A stretch of 64,000 bases of DNA from Granulosicoccus sp045106475 (GTDB lineage: Bacteria > Pseudomonadota > Gammaproteobacteria > Granulosicoccales > Granulosicoccaceae), in NCBI GenBank assembly GCA_045106475.1, contig JBGCEO010000023.1, positions 107,975 through 171,974 on the forward strand. The letters run 5' to 3'. The notes below the pieces were generated by a model. That model searched no databases and was not told the DNA's origin. It worked only from the letters and a program-made list of their open reading frames with translations. Shown piece after piece: positions 45,987-56,700 of the stretch; position 1 is the stretch's first letter; every line of letters starts with the position of its first letter. The position numbers and the translations under genes are program-made.

Positions 45987-47207
45987 TCAAGAACCGCCGC
46001 CAGAACGCCTTGCAGCCAAAAAAGTACTATCCGGTGCACGTTTCTCCAAAAAGTGAGTCAGCCCCACATCCAACGCAGCTGCGAGTTTGTTCTGAAAGCT
46101 GCGACTGTTCAATTTCTTTTCTTCCTGCGGGTTTGACAGAAACGCAGTCTCAACCAGAACGGAAGGTATATCCGGTGATTTCAGAACAGCAAAGGCCGCC
46201 TGCTCAACGGTCGGTTTGTGTACCGCCCCAATCTTTTTGAGCTGGGCAAGCACGTCAGCGCCAGCCTCCATACTGAGTTCCATCGTGTTGTTCTGAGCAA
46301 GGTTTAGCAATATATGGCGCAAACTATCATCCATGCCATCAAGCGTTACCTCACCGAATAAAGCAGCTGACTCATTCTCACTTTTTGCCAACAGCGCTGC
46401 TGCCTCTGACGATGCCCCATCCATCGAGAGTGCATAGACAGAACTACCCCTAGCATCGCGACGTGTCACTGCATCTGCGTGAATGGATACAAACAGATCG
46501 GCCTGTAGCTCTCTTGCTCTGAGGATCCGCTGGCGCAGCTTGATGTAGACATCACTATCACGAATCAGTACCGCACTTATTCCCTCGCGCTTGTCGAGTA
46601 ATGCTTTGAGTTTTATGGCAATCGCAAGTGTAATGTCTTTTTCCTGTGTTTTTCGCTGACCAATCGCACCCGGGTCCTTGCCGCCATGACCTGCATCAAT
46701 CGCGACAATCACGTCGCGCAAATCACGCTTGGGAATAGCTCGGTGCTGAGCGATGCCATTATTCGGCGTCGCCTTAACACCAAGATCCACGACCAGTCGC
46801 TGTCCACCCTGGCGAGGAACTATCTGGTAGGTGGCAGACACGTCGTGTCTGAGATCCAGAACCACTCGCAGGTAGTCATCCCCATGCTGCGCGTAACGAA
46901 TACTCTGAACGACCCCCTGCGGAAAGGTTTCGGATGGTAACTGTGTAGCGAGCGTTGCTCCGGGTAAGTCAATGACCAGTCTCTGGGGTTTTTCCAAAGA
47001 GAACATATCCACTGTGGCAGCGTTTGAATCCAGGTCAAAGTGCAACATGACGTTGTCCTGCTGCACCATTCGAAAGCCGTGTAACTTGACCGCAGCTTGA
47101 GCGCTTGCCAAATGGATCGCCAGTACAGCAAGCAGACCAATTGCCAACCATGTGGATTTACTGATCAGAACGTCAGCGGTACGGACAATCAGCTTTCCAA
47201 TGTTCAC
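45987..47207 (-). CDS. amiC: N-acetylmuramoyl-L-alanine amidase (AmiC/AmiB family)
   Basis: A 406-residue periplasmic amidase that splits septal peptidoglycan. A hydrophobic signal (about 18-38, AQA cleavage) is followed by an AMIN domain (about 40-140) and an Amidase_3 catalytic domain (about 165-395). Zinc-site motifs: AIDAGHGGKDPGAIG, the Glu in RKTQEKDITL, FVSIHADAV, and the catalytic Glu in VLVETAFLSN. No LysM domain follows. Placement before mutL is conserved in gammaproteobacteria. Confidence 0.95.
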   Translation of the reverse strand: MNIGKLIVRTADVLISKSTWLAIGLLAVLAIHLASAQAAVKLHGFRMVQQDNVMLHFDLDSNAATVDMFSLEKPQRLVIDLPGATLATQLPSETFPQGVVQSIRYAQHGDDYLRVVLDLRHDVSATYQIVPRQGGQRLVVDLGVKATPNNGIAQHRAIPKRDLRDVIVAIDAGHGGKDPGAIGQRKTQEKDITLAIAIKLKALLDKREGISAVLIRDSDVYIKLRQRILRARELQADLFVSIHADAVTRRDARGSSVYALSMDGASSEAAALLAKSENESAALFGEVTLDGMDDSLRHILLNLAQNNTMELSMEAGADVLAQLKKIGAVHKPTVEQAAFAVLKSPDIPSVLVETAFLSNPQEEKKLNSRSFQNKLAAALDVGLTHFLEKRAPDSTFLAARRSGGGS

Positions 47208-47362
47208 TACAAGCCCCCAAAACTAACCGACATCGACACTCTCGCATTAGCGGCGCTTCCAGACAGCTCACAAAATGCTGCAAAGCTGCCGCCGAGTAAA
47301 GCATAGTAGAACGGTCACCGAATTCCAGTGCGGCAACATAAAAGGCTCGTAACAGGGGAAGG

Positions 47363-48235
47363 CTATGTTATTGCATGCACGATATCAGTGGCTGAGCGCG
47401 CAAACACCTCATCGGGAACAAAAAAGTCTGCCATGAGGCCCGTGGCGCCCTCGTACTGATAGATTGAAAAATCGTCGACGCCTTCTTCAATCAAAACCTC
47501 CTCATCAATGAAGAAGTTACCGGTACACAGGCCAGGATCGCGCTGCAAAATCGCCATCGCAGCGTCAGCAAGAATTTCAGGTTTGCGACACATCAGCGCC
47601 ATTTTGTCATCACCGATAACGTTACGTACAGCGGCGGTATCTATTGCGGTCAATGGCCACAAAGCGTTAACTGCAATGCCATATGAGCGAAATTCCTCTG
47701 CCATTCCCAGCACGCAAAGAGACATACCATATTTCGCAATCGTATAAGCCACATGATTTTTGAACCATTTTGGGTTTAAATCAAGTGGTGGAGAAAGATT
47801 GAGAATATGCGCATGGCTGGACGCTTTCAGGTGCGGCAATGCCTTTTGCGAAACCAGATAGGTGCCTCGTGTGTTTACCTCCTGCATCAAATCAAATCGC
47901 TTCATCGACGTGGCAGAGGTATCAGTCAATGAAATCGCGCTGGCATTGTTTATACAAATATCAATCCCGCCGAAAGCGTCCACGGTTTGTGCTACCGCAG
48001 CCGTAACCTGCTCTTCGGAACGTATGTCGCAAATCAAACCCAGAGCCTTTCCAGAGCCCGCAGCGTTGATTTGCTCAGCCGCGGTAAATACGGTACCGGG
48101 CAAGGCGGGATGAGGTTCTGCGGTTTTGGCAGCGATGACAACATTTGCTCCGGCCTGCGCCGCACGGGTGGCTATCGCCAGGCCTATGCCTCTGCTTCCA
48201 CCAGACATGAAGAGGGTTTTTCCTGCGAGGGACAT
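47363..48235 (-). CDS. SDR family oxidoreductase (HSDL2-like)
   Basis: A 290-residue short-chain dehydrogenase. The start at 48235 (MSLAGKTLFMSGGSRGIG) matches the family; ATG at 48247 or a further upstream start are alternatives. The NADP site is GGSRGIGLA, the helper NNASA and the YTIAKYGMS active-site Tyr-Lys are intact. The C-terminal part (CTGNFFIDEEVLIEEG) is typical of hydroxysteroid dehydrogenase-like 2 proteins, a branch linked to lipid metabolism. It diverges from the PhyH gene across a 113-bp gap. Confidence 0.9.
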   Translation of the reverse strand: MSLAGKTLFMSGGSRGIGLAIATRAAQAGANVVIAAKTAEPHPALPGTVFTAAEQINAAGSGKALGLICDIRSEEQVTAAVAQTVDAFGGIDICINNASAISLTDTSATSMKRFDLMQEVNTRGTYLVSQKALPHLKASSHAHILNLSPPLDLNPKWFKNHVAYTIAKYGMSLCVLGMAEEFRSYGIAVNALWPLTAIDTAAVRNVIGDDKMALMCRKPEILADAAMAILQRDPGLCTGNFFIDEEVLIEEGVDDFSIYQYEGATGLMADFFVPDEVFARSATDIVHAIT

Positions 48236-48348
48236 AGTGGTTCTCATTGGATTGATTTCACGGCAGTATAGGCCATGCAGCAGAGCGTAAATAGTGGGTA
48301 AACTGGCATGCATTGACTGTAACCATTCGGTATGTATCAGAGAGACAA

Positions 48349-49140
48349 ATGACCCACCCCCTACTAACTCAAGCGCACATTGATGATTTTAACGCCGACG
48401 GTGTCGTGTTGATCAAGGGCTTGTTCGCAGATTTTGTCGCCACCATTTGCGATGGCATAGAGCTAAACATGAGTTCGCCCAGCCGGTTCGCAGCGGAGAA
48501 TTTACAAACCGGTGAGCAGGGTCGATTCTTCGATGACTATTGCAACTGGAATCGTATCGAACCCTACGAAAAAACGATCAGGCATTCAGAAGCAGCGGCG
48601 GTTGCAGCCGAGCTTATGCAATCAAAAAACGTACAGTTGTTCCACGACCATGTTCTGGTTAAAGAAGCCGGCACGAGCAAAGCAACTCCATGGCACCAGG
48701 ATAGCCCTTACTACTTTGTAGAAGGTCATCAAACACTATCGTTCTGGTCACCGATGGATCCTGTAACAGATGCCACTCTGCGCTGTGTCGTTGCTTCCCA
48801 CCGGTGGGAGAAGCCAGTCTTACCCACTCGATGGCTGGCGGAAGACAATTTTTATGCAGATAGCGAACACTATTTACCGGTGCCCGATCCAGACAAAGAG
48901 GGCCTTGAGACAAAAGAGTGGCCGATGGAGCCCGGTGACGCAGTAGCCTTTCACTTTCGCACACTCCATGGCGCGCGTGGAAACTTTGCAGCCACAAGGC
49001 GCCGTGCTTTCTCATTACGTCTTCTTGGAGACGATGCGCGATTTGTGCAACGACCCGGACCCACCTCACCACCATTTCCGGGGCACAACATGGTCCCAGG
49101 CCAAAGACTGCGTGAAGACTGGTTTCCCATACTGCTCTAG
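48349..49140 (+). CDS. Phytanoyl-CoA dioxygenase family protein
   Basis: A 263-residue Fe(II)/2-oxoglutarate oxygenase of the PhyH family; the ATG at 48349 is preferred. The iron ligands are His and Asp in TPWHQDSPY and the distal His in RTLHGARGN; the Arg in RRRAFSLRLLG would bind 2-oxoglutarate. The substrate is unknown; PhyH members hydroxylate fatty acyl chains, ectoine or small secondary metabolites. The stop lies in a short hairpin (GCTTGA-TGA-TCAAGC, 49140-49154) that may help to end the transcript. Confidence 0.9.
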   Translation: MTHPLLTQAHIDDFNADGVVLIKGLFADFVATICDGIELNMSSPSRFAAENLQTGEQGRFFDDYCNWNRIEPYEKTIRHSEAAAVAAELMQSKNVQLFHDHVLVKEAGTSKATPWHQDSPYYFVEGHQTLSFWSPMDPVTDATLRCVVASHRWEKPVLPTRWLAEDNFYADSEHYLPVPDPDKEGLETKEWPMEPGDAVAFHFRTLHGARGNFAATRRRAFSLRLLGDDARFVQRPGPTSPPFPGHNMVPGQRLREDWFPILL

Positions 49141-49425
49141 CTTGATGATCAAGCCATCGCCTAAGCTAGCTTGTAGCTAAGTCTCTGCAACCGATCGCCG
49201 ACAGCTTGCAACCCTTGCGTTTTATCCTTCAAAGTTTGCATCACAACCGTTCAAATCTTGAAGCACTCTTTAACTGCAATCGTTCTATAAGCCCATAGTT
49301 CTCCATGCGTACTTATACGCTGCAGTGAACAAAGCTTGACTGCCAGCTCGCGTTAAAACTCGCTATTTGTAACCTCACTAAATGCCTGTTATTGTTGGTG
49401 CCATCTAGCAGGAGTAGTACTCAAT

Positions 49426-50997
49426 ATGGCGTCTCATGTTTTCCAAAGCCCGCTTCGCGATGTTGATATTCCCCTGATACCCATCACCGAATTTGTTCTG
49501 CAAAAAAACGCAGACATTCCTGATCATCCAGCGATCATCGATGGTCATCATGGCATAAGCTACAGTTTTTCAGAACTGGCAGCCCGAATAAGAAAATTTG
49601 CGGGTGGTTTGCAAGACAATGGATTTAAGGCCGGTGATGTTCTTGCGCTAATAGCTGCTAATTCCCCGGACTATGCAGTGGTCTTTCACGGTACCGCTCT
49701 GTGTGGGGGAACCGTTACCACGGTGAACCCCAGCTATGGCGCTGCTGAAATCAGGCAGCAATTAATTGACTCGAATACTGTGCTGATAGTCTCCGCAAAC
49801 GCCTGTATACCGGTGGTGATCGATGCCATGAATGGTAGCAGCGCGCGGGAGCTGATCACTATGGAAACACAGGAAGGTTACCGATCAATTGAGCAGTTGT
49901 TTGGCGAAGAAATCGAGCAGGTCGATGTAGACCTGCACACACATCCTGTGGTTATACCCTACTCATCAGGAACAACTGGATTACCAAAAGGGGTCATGCT
50001 TAGCCATCATAATCTGGTTGCAAACCTGGTTCAGACCAACAGTGCGGTAAATTACCAACCGGGAGAATCTGCATTGGCAGTGCTGCCCTTCTTTCATATC
50101 TACGGCATGCAAGTAGTGATGGGAAGCCTTCTTGCTGCAGGTGTCACTGTTGTCACTGTGCCACGTTTTGATATGGAGCAAGTGCTTAGCCTCATTCAAA
50201 AATACAGAATCACTCAGTTCTTTGCCGTACCACCGATTGTATTGGGATTGGCCAAGACTCCTTTGCTCGACCAGTACGATGTCAGTAGCCTGCTTAAAAT
50301 TTTCTCAGGTGCTGCACCACTGGGTGCTGAGCTTGCCGCTCAAGCTCAGCAACGGGTAGGCTGCCCGATAGTACAGGGATATGGCATGACAGAAATCAGC
50401 CCGGTAAGCCATATAACGCCAGAGTTGAACTCCAAGCCGGGCTCCAGCGGAGTAACCATTGCCAATACAGAATCTCGCATAATAGATGAGAATGGAAACG
50501 ACCTCGGCATAAACGAAGAAGGCGAATTGCTGGTGAGGGGACCACAAGTCATGATTGGCTACCTCAACAACATCACTGCCACCCAAGAGACCATTGATAA
50601 AGATGGATGGTTACACACGGGTGATTTGGCCCGCATCGATGAAGATGGTTATATGACGATTGTTGATCGCGTTAAGGAGCTAATCAAATATAAGGGGTTT
50701 CAGGTCGCACCCGCTGAGCTTGAGGCTCTCCTGATCACTCATCCAGCCATTGCCGATGTCGCGGTTGTCGGCATGCCGGATGAAGAAGCCGGGGAACTGC
50801 CTAAGGCATTTGTAACTCTGAAGCCTGGGATTGAAGTTGCAGATAGTGGCCCGGATACCATCAGCGCCCAGGCAATAAAGGCTTTTGTTGCGGAACATGT
50901 CGCGAGCTACAAGAAAATTCACACGGTAGAATTTATCGAGAGCATTCCGAAATCTGCCAGCGGAAAAATATTAAGACGATTCCTGCGGGATAAGTAA
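49426..50997 (+). CDS. AMP-dependent acyl-CoA ligase (4-coumarate--CoA ligase-like)
   Basis: A 523-residue adenylate-forming enzyme. Motifs in order: the P-loop PYSSGTTGLPKGVM, YGMTEISPV, GWLHTGDLARIDEDGY, the hinge ELIKYKGFQVAP and the catalytic Lys in PKSASGKILRR. Resemblance is strongest to 4CL-like ligases of aromatic or medium-chain acids. It lies 285 bp downstream of the PhyH gene; that gap shows no further gene. Its last 27 bp overlap the end of convergent tsaE. Confidence 0.92.
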   Translation: MASHVFQSPLRDVDIPLIPITEFVLQKNADIPDHPAIIDGHHGISYSFSELAARIRKFAGGLQDNGFKAGDVLALIAANSPDYAVVFHGTALCGGTVTTVNPSYGAAEIRQQLIDSNTVLIVSANACIPVVIDAMNGSSARELITMETQEGYRSIEQLFGEEIEQVDVDLHTHPVVIPYSSGTTGLPKGVMLSHHNLVANLVQTNSAVNYQPGESALAVLPFFHIYGMQVVMGSLLAAGVTVVTVPRFDMEQVLSLIQKYRITQFFAVPPIVLGLAKTPLLDQYDVSSLLKIFSGAAPLGAELAAQAQQRVGCPIVQGYGMTEISPVSHITPELNSKPGSSGVTIANTESRIIDENGNDLGINEEGELLVRGPQVMIGYLNNITATQETIDKDGWLHTGDLARIDEDGYMTIVDRVKELIKYKGFQVAPAELEALLITHPAIADVAVVGMPDEEAGELPKAFVTLKPGIEVADSGPDTISAQAIKAFVAEHVASYKKIHTVEFIESIPKSASGKILRRFLRDK

Positions 50998-51462
50998 AGG
51001 GTATTCAGAATAAATGTTAACCAGCCTTGCTTCACTTTCTGCATAGGCTATATCGATCCTGATCTGTTCGGCCGGTAGGCGATCCTGTGCTTTCTCCGGC
51101 CATTCTATGAGCACAAGCTCATGATCGTATAAGACATCATCAAAACCCAGGTATTCCAATTCGTCCGGGTCGGCAAGGCGGTAAAGATCAAGGTGCGCAA
51201 TTCGGCTAATGCCGCGCCTGCTCTCATCCAGTGTGTAACTTTCAATCAGCGTATAGGTGGGACTCTTGACTCTCCCGGGGTATCCCAGTGCATGTATAAT
51301 GGATCTTACCAATACACTTTTACCTGCACCCAAATCACCGTTAAGTGCAATAAGTGCTTTACCCCTTATCCCATGCGCTATCTGCCCCCCCAGTTTAATC
51401 ATGGCCTGCTCATTTAAGCACTGAACGATTACCCGATTTGTACAGTTATGTTGTCCTATCAC
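50971..51462 (-). CDS. tsaE: tRNA threonylcarbamoyladenosine biosynthesis ATPase TsaE
   Basis: A 163-residue P-loop protein needed for t6A37 formation together with TsaB and TsaD. Walker A is LNGDLGAGKSVLVRSI, PTYTLIESY and the HLDLYRLADPDELEYLG segment are family marks, and the C-terminal LIEWPEKAQDRLP is typical. It is usually upstream of amiC-mutL; here it lies 4 kb away and convergent to the CoA ligase. Confidence 0.96.
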   Translation of the reverse strand: MIGQHNCTNRVIVQCLNEQAMIKLGGQIAHGIRGKALIALNGDLGAGKSVLVRSIIHALGYPGRVKSPTYTLIESYTLDESRRGISRIAHLDLYRLADPDELEYLGFDDVLYDHELVLIEWPEKAQDRLPAEQIRIDIAYAESEARLVNIYSEYPLLIPQESS

Positions 51463-51507
51463 GTGCAGATTGTGCTGTGTTTCAGTTACTCAAGATATCA
51501 GTAGCCC

Positions 51508-52113
51508 ATGTTGCCCTTTCTAACTGGCGCTGGCCTGGGCGCAAGTCTTATTATTGCCATTGGTGCGCAAAACGCCTTTCTTCTGGGTCAAGCTATCCGC
51601 GGCAACTATGCCTTTAGTGTAGCGTTGACTTGCAGCCTAGTCGATGCCGCACTTATCGCCCTGGGCGTTTGGGGATTAGGTACTTTTATTGAAAATAGCC
51701 CCCGACTACTTCTAATCATCACCCTGGGCGGCGCAGTATTCCTGTTCATTTACGGTTTGATGGCCTTTAGGCGCGCTCTCAATCCTGAAGCCCTGCAATC
51801 AAGCCAACGGCCATTGTTTTCAAGCTTAGGATCGGTTCTCACCACGACACTGTCTCTGAGTTTGCTCAACCCCCATGTGTATCTTGACACAGTGCTCCTG
51901 GTGGGGAGTGTTGGTGCAAGGCTACCTGGAGATGAGCCGCTCTTCTTTACCGCTGGCGCAATATCAGCCTCATTTGCCTGGTTCTTTACATTAGCATGTA
52001 GCGGTAGGGTACTCGCCCCGATATTCAGCAAACCCACTCACTGGAGAAGACTGGACCTGCTGATAGGTATCGTTATGTGGCTAATTGCGATTAGCCTGCT
52101 GCGCACTCTGTAG
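51508..52113 (+). CDS. LysE/ArgO family amino-acid exporter
   Basis: A 201-residue membrane protein with about six hydrophobic segments. The N-terminal GAQNAFLLGQAIRG and LLNPHVYLDTVLLVGS are signatures of the LysE/ArgO branch, which exports lysine and arginine. It diverges from tsaE by 45 bp and converges with rluC. No LysG/ArgP-type regulator is adjacent. Confidence 0.93.
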   Translation: MLPFLTGAGLGASLIIAIGAQNAFLLGQAIRGNYAFSVALTCSLVDAALIALGVWGLGTFIENSPRLLLIITLGGAVFLFIYGLMAFRRALNPEALQSSQRPLFSSLGSVLTTTLSLSLLNPHVYLDTVLLVGSVGARLPGDEPLFFTAGAISASFAWFFTLACSGRVLAPIFSKPTHWRRLDLLIGIVMWLIAISLLRTL

Positions 52114-52129
52114 TCAAAAAGCTATATCG

Positions 52130-53182
52130 TCAGAGAAAGGACAAAGCACGTTTCCATGCATCACCCGTCTCGGCCTCGATCTTGTAACTCTCACCGGCCC
52201 ATTGAAATTCAAGTGACAAGGAATGCAAAAACAGACGGTTCAATCCGAGATTTTTAAACTCTTTATTGCGCTTGTTATCTCCATAGCGAAGGTCACCGAC
52301 TACTGCGTGTCCAGCGTGTCGGGCATGAACTCTAATCTGGTGCGTTCGGCCGGTTTCCAGATCAACATCAACCAATGTCGCACGCTCGTATCGGTGGCGA
52401 ACCGAAAAATGTGTGATGGCTGATTGACCGGATGAGTGAACCACAACGCGTCGCTGCCCGGCTGACTCCACGTTCTTGAGCAAGGGAGCGTCGATGGTAA
52501 CGAGCTCTTCCGGCCAGACCCCGTCAACCAGCGCAACGTAACGCTTGGTAATTGTTCTGCCGCGAAACAGGTTCTGCAATTCCCGAGTCGCTTTTAAAGA
52601 ACGACCAACCAGTAGGCAGCCGCTTGTGGCTCGATCAAGTCGATGGGCTAGCTCAAGCTTTGGCTCGTGCCGATGCTGACGCAATCCGTCAATCAGACCA
52701 AACGCCAAACCGCTGCCGCCATGCACCGCAATTCCAGGAGGCTTGTTCAACACCAGAAAGTCCTCGTGTTCAAAAAGTACAGCCCCGCCGATGACCTGTG
52801 CAAGATTGTCGGGCACTACGGCCTGACCGGATGCCTTAACCTCCAAAGCGGGTATCCGCACCTGCTCTCCCGTGCAGAGTTTCCGAGTCTGTTTGATTTT
52901 CTTGCCATCTACCCGAACCTCGCCTTTTCGTATCAGCCGATAAATATGACTGCGAGGCACGCCTGAACAACGTCGTAACAGAAAATTATCGATTCGCTGA
53001 CCGTCCTCATCAACGCTTACACGCTCGTGTCGGGATTTTGACTGAATGGTGTGCTCAGTTTTGTCCAGCGCCGTTCTACCTTTGTTGAGTCGCGCAGGAC
53101 GGGGCAGTATTGACTTTTTTTCAGATACTCCTGAACCTCTAGCCTGCTTGGGGCGTCTGGGCTGCTTACTATTATCTGACAT
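52130..53182 (-). CDS. rluC: 23S rRNA pseudouridine synthase RluC
   Basis: A 350-residue enzyme; the ATG at 53182 is preferred to a TTG at 53203. After a basic, probably disordered ~45-residue N terminus comes an S4 RNA-binding domain (QRIDNFLLRRCSGVPRSHIYRLIRKGEVRVDG) and the synthase domain with catalytic Asp in AHRLDRATSGCLLV. It diverges from rne, the arrangement seen in E. coli. Expected targets are U955, U2504 and U2580 of 23S rRNA. Confidence 0.95.
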   Translation of the reverse strand: MSDNSKQPRRPKQARGSGVSEKKSILPRPARLNKGRTALDKTEHTIQSKSRHERVSVDEDGQRIDNFLLRRCSGVPRSHIYRLIRKGEVRVDGKKIKQTRKLCTGEQVRIPALEVKASGQAVVPDNLAQVIGGAVLFEHEDFLVLNKPPGIAVHGGSGLAFGLIDGLRQHRHEPKLELAHRLDRATSGCLLVGRSLKATRELQNLFRGRTITKRYVALVDGVWPEELVTIDAPLLKNVESAGQRRVVVHSSGQSAITHFSVRHRYERATLVDVDLETGRTHQIRVHARHAGHAVVGDLRYGDNKRNKEFKNLGLNRLFLHSLSLEFQWAGESYKIEAETGDAWKRALSFL

Positions 53183-53712
53183 GGGTTTGCATGAATTTTG
53201 CAATCGTATTTATAGCGGCTATGTGTTAGGTCAATTGAAACTAAACGAGCTGAGAGATTGCCCAAAAGCGCTGCCACTGCTATATTAAAGAGTCGGTGAA
53301 GATACGGAGTTAACTTACCGACAATCCTGACATTATCGTCCATACCGCCGATTCTTGCTGAGCCTTCTGTGGCTGCCGAAAGAATTGGGTGGAACACCGC
53401 CTTAGAACAGCGAGTGTTCAGGGCAACCAGGTCGGGGGCTAGAAAGAACAATTTAATAAACGTCTTACTCGCAAGATCATTGGGGCGGGATGCCATCGAT
53501 GATCAACGATTTTCGAAGCAAGCAATCAATAGTTGCTGCTTTTTTTACCTACAATAATACGGATTCCGCCTACTCGGCCAACCTGATGCTGAGCGCTTAC
53601 TTTCACATTAGCCTGTTTGCAGTTCTCTGGACAACGTCCAGAAGCGAAACGGCGTGCGCGCATCAAACACTTATACCGGCGATGGCAGGGTCCGCAATGG
53701 ACCAAAATTATA
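53183..53712 (+). promoter_or_regulatory. rluC-rne divergent region and long rne leader
   Basis: A ~530-bp gap between the rluC and rne starts with no convincing gene. It can fold several hairpins on the rne strand: GAACACCGC/GCGAGTGTTC (53392-53419, one bulge), TCTGGAC-AAC-GTCCAGA (53626-53642) and GGTCC-GCAAT-GGACC (53689-53703), the last ending 9 nt before the rne start codon. E. coli rne has a long structured leader that RNase E itself uses for autoregulation; this leader is a candidate for the same control. The exact promoter was not located. Confidence 0.6.
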
Positions 53713-56700
53713 ATGAAAAGAATGCTGATCAACGCAACCCACCAAGAGGAGTTGCGAGTTGCCATCGTTGATGGTCAACGACTGGTCGATCTCGACATAG
53801 AACATAAATCACGCGAACAACGAAAATCAAATATATACAAAGCCAAGATAACCAGAGTCGAACCAAGCCTGGAAGCGGTCTTTGTAGACTATGGTGCTGA
53901 TCGTCACGGATTCCTGCCTTTCAAGGAAATTGCCAAGGAGTACCTGAAAAACTCTGATAAGAAATCGGAGGGTGGCCGGCCCAATATCCGTGATTGCATT
54001 AAAGAAGGCCAGGAAATTGTTGTTCAGATCGAGAAAGAAGAACGCAGTAACAAAGGCGCGGCGCTAACCACGCTTATTTCGTTGGCAGGCAGATTTCTTG
54101 TGCTCATGCCCAATAATGCCCGCGCCGGTGGTGTATCCAGACGTATCGAAGGTGATGACCGCACCGAACTCAAAGCTGCGATGGCTGATGTCGAAGTCCC
54201 GGATGGCATGGGCACCATCGTTCGAACAGCCGGTATTGGCCGAACCACCGAAGAGCTGCAGTGGGATCTGGATTATCAAGCCGCCATATGGACCGCTATC
54301 CAGGAAGCTGCCGGTCAGAAAAAAGCACCCTTTCTGATCTATCAGGAAAGCAACATTATAGTTCGGGGTTTGCGCGACTACTTTCGCGGCGACATCGGGG
54401 AAATCATAGCCGATGAACAGGCAACCTATGATCAGGCGGCAGAATTTATCCGCCTGTACATGCCTCAGAACCAACGCAAGCTAAAGCTTTACCAGGATGA
54501 CGTACCCCTATTCAATCGCTATCAGATCGAGTCGCAAATCGAATCGGCTTTTCGTCGTGAAGTTCGTTTGCCGTCAGGCGGTGCGCTGGTTATTGACCAC
54601 ACTGAGGCGCTGATATCAATAGATATCAACTCAGCACGTGCAACCAAAGGACACGATATCGAAGAGACGGCCACCAATACCAATCTCGAGGCGGCTGATG
54701 AAGTTGCTCGTCAGCTCAGATTGCGAGATTTAGGCGGGTTGGTTGTTATAGATTTCATCGATATGATGGCATCAAAGCATCAGAGATCTGTAGAAAATCG
54801 CTTGCGTGAGGCCTTGAAGCAGGACCGGGCACGAGTACAGATTGGCCGGATTTCCAAATTTGGCCTGCTAGAAATGTCCCGGCAGAGGCTACGACCCTCG
54901 TTGGGAGAATCATCAGAAAACGTGTGTCCTCGTTGTTCCGGGCACGGCACCATTCGTGGTATCGAATCAACGGCGCTGTCTATTCTCCGACTAGTCGAGG
55001 AAGAGGCAATGAAGGACAATACCGGTCGGGTGCTGGCCGATGTGCCCGTCGAGGTTGCCACCTATCTGCTCAATGAAAAACGGCAAAGTATTAACGAAAT
55101 CGAAGCTCGAAATACAGTCACTCTGCTGATCGTAGCCAATCCGACCATAGAGACGCCAAACTACTCCATTGAGCGTGTCCGAATGAGCGAAGCGGACCAC
55201 GAAATGCTCAGCAAGAAGAGCTATGAACTTGCAAGCGACAATGCTGAAACCTACTCTCCGCAAGATGCTCGCGATGAAAAGAAACCTGAAGAAGCCGCTG
55301 TCAGCACCGTAACGCCACAAGCGCCAGCGCCAACGCCAGCCAATCGGCTACAGCAAGCTAGTGCACAGCAGATTATTGATCCCTCTACACAGGGAACTGG
55401 CGGCTTTCGCCGTATTATCGGGGCGGTAACTTCCCTCTTTGGAGGTGGCACTGCAGCCGAGGAACAATCCGGAAACACTGATGCTCTGGCATTGCAGGAG
55501 CCCAAGGACAAAACCCGTCCGGATCGCAAAGCACAGTCAGATGCAGGTAAAGGCAAGAAGCGCGGCAAACGCTCTGGAAACCGGGGTGGACGCGGTCGTA
55601 ATCGACAAGACGGGGACAAGGCAGAGTCCAACACAGATTCGAAAAACGGCAATCGCAACGCATCCAAACGCGGTAAAGCTGCTGAGAATGCTGACAAAGA
55701 TAAAAACAATCCGCGCAGCCAAAAGGATCAAGCTGCAAAAGACGAGCAGCGTCAGGAAGAGCAAGGCGCTAACAGCAAATCCACTCGATCAAGGGGACGT
55801 GGCCGCGGTCGCAAGCAAGATCGAGTGGACAATTCTGCCGAAACTGCTGATTCGAATCTGACAGCGGAGACAGCCACTGAAAGTGATTTGAGTGGTGATG
55901 AGGCAAGCAACAGTTCCAGTGCTACAGCCGACGATACGGGCCGAACGCGTGGCCGTCGAGGCGGTCGTCGGCGCGGTGGGCGAGGCAGAAATCGCAACGG
56001 GGCACGCAACGCTGATGAGCAAAAACAAGATTCAAATTCCGATTCTCCTCAAGCTGACTCCGTAAGCGAAGAATCCGTTACGCCAACAGCCTCCCCTGAC
56101 GATAAACGTTCAAGTGCACCTAAAGATGCGAAGGCCGCAGTCGGCGCGGTAGGTGCAGTGGGTGTATCTGGCTCTGCTGCTCAGACTGTCGATGCAGAGC
56201 CAGCAAAGACAACAGAAGACAAGTCGAACCATAGCAACCTGGCAAAAACTGACGAATCCAGTGATGCTAAGGTGAGTTCAGCCAATGTAAGTACTCAAGC
56301 TGCAGCGCACACTGAACAGGCTACATCACCAGAATCAGCAAAGGCATCATCGAGCAATTCCGATAGCCCTTCACAGCCAAAGAGCGATGCGCCAGAGTCG
56401 CAAAGCGCAATGGCCGGAAAAACGGATGCTGCCGCTTCTAACGATGCTGAAGTAAAAACACAAGGCACAGAAAAACCCGCCCCGGTCTCGCAGAAATCGA
56501 CGCAAACTGATTCTATGCAACCAGCCGCTGAAATTAAGCAGGTAACAGAATCAGGCACTGCCAATGCGAGTAACGAGCCTCAGGTTGAAACCGGGGATGC
56601 AACTGACAGCAAGGCGACAGAGAAAAAAACGCGCGCACCCCGAAAAGCTCGTGTCGCTAAAAAGGTAGCCGCCAGTGACACTAACGACATTGAAAACGAA

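Noticed and set aside
53017..53496. 159-codon open frame on the minus strand in the rluC-rne gap
   Set aside because: It overlaps the rluC start in another frame, has no ribosome-binding site, no domain and irregular composition, and sits where a long rne leader is expected.
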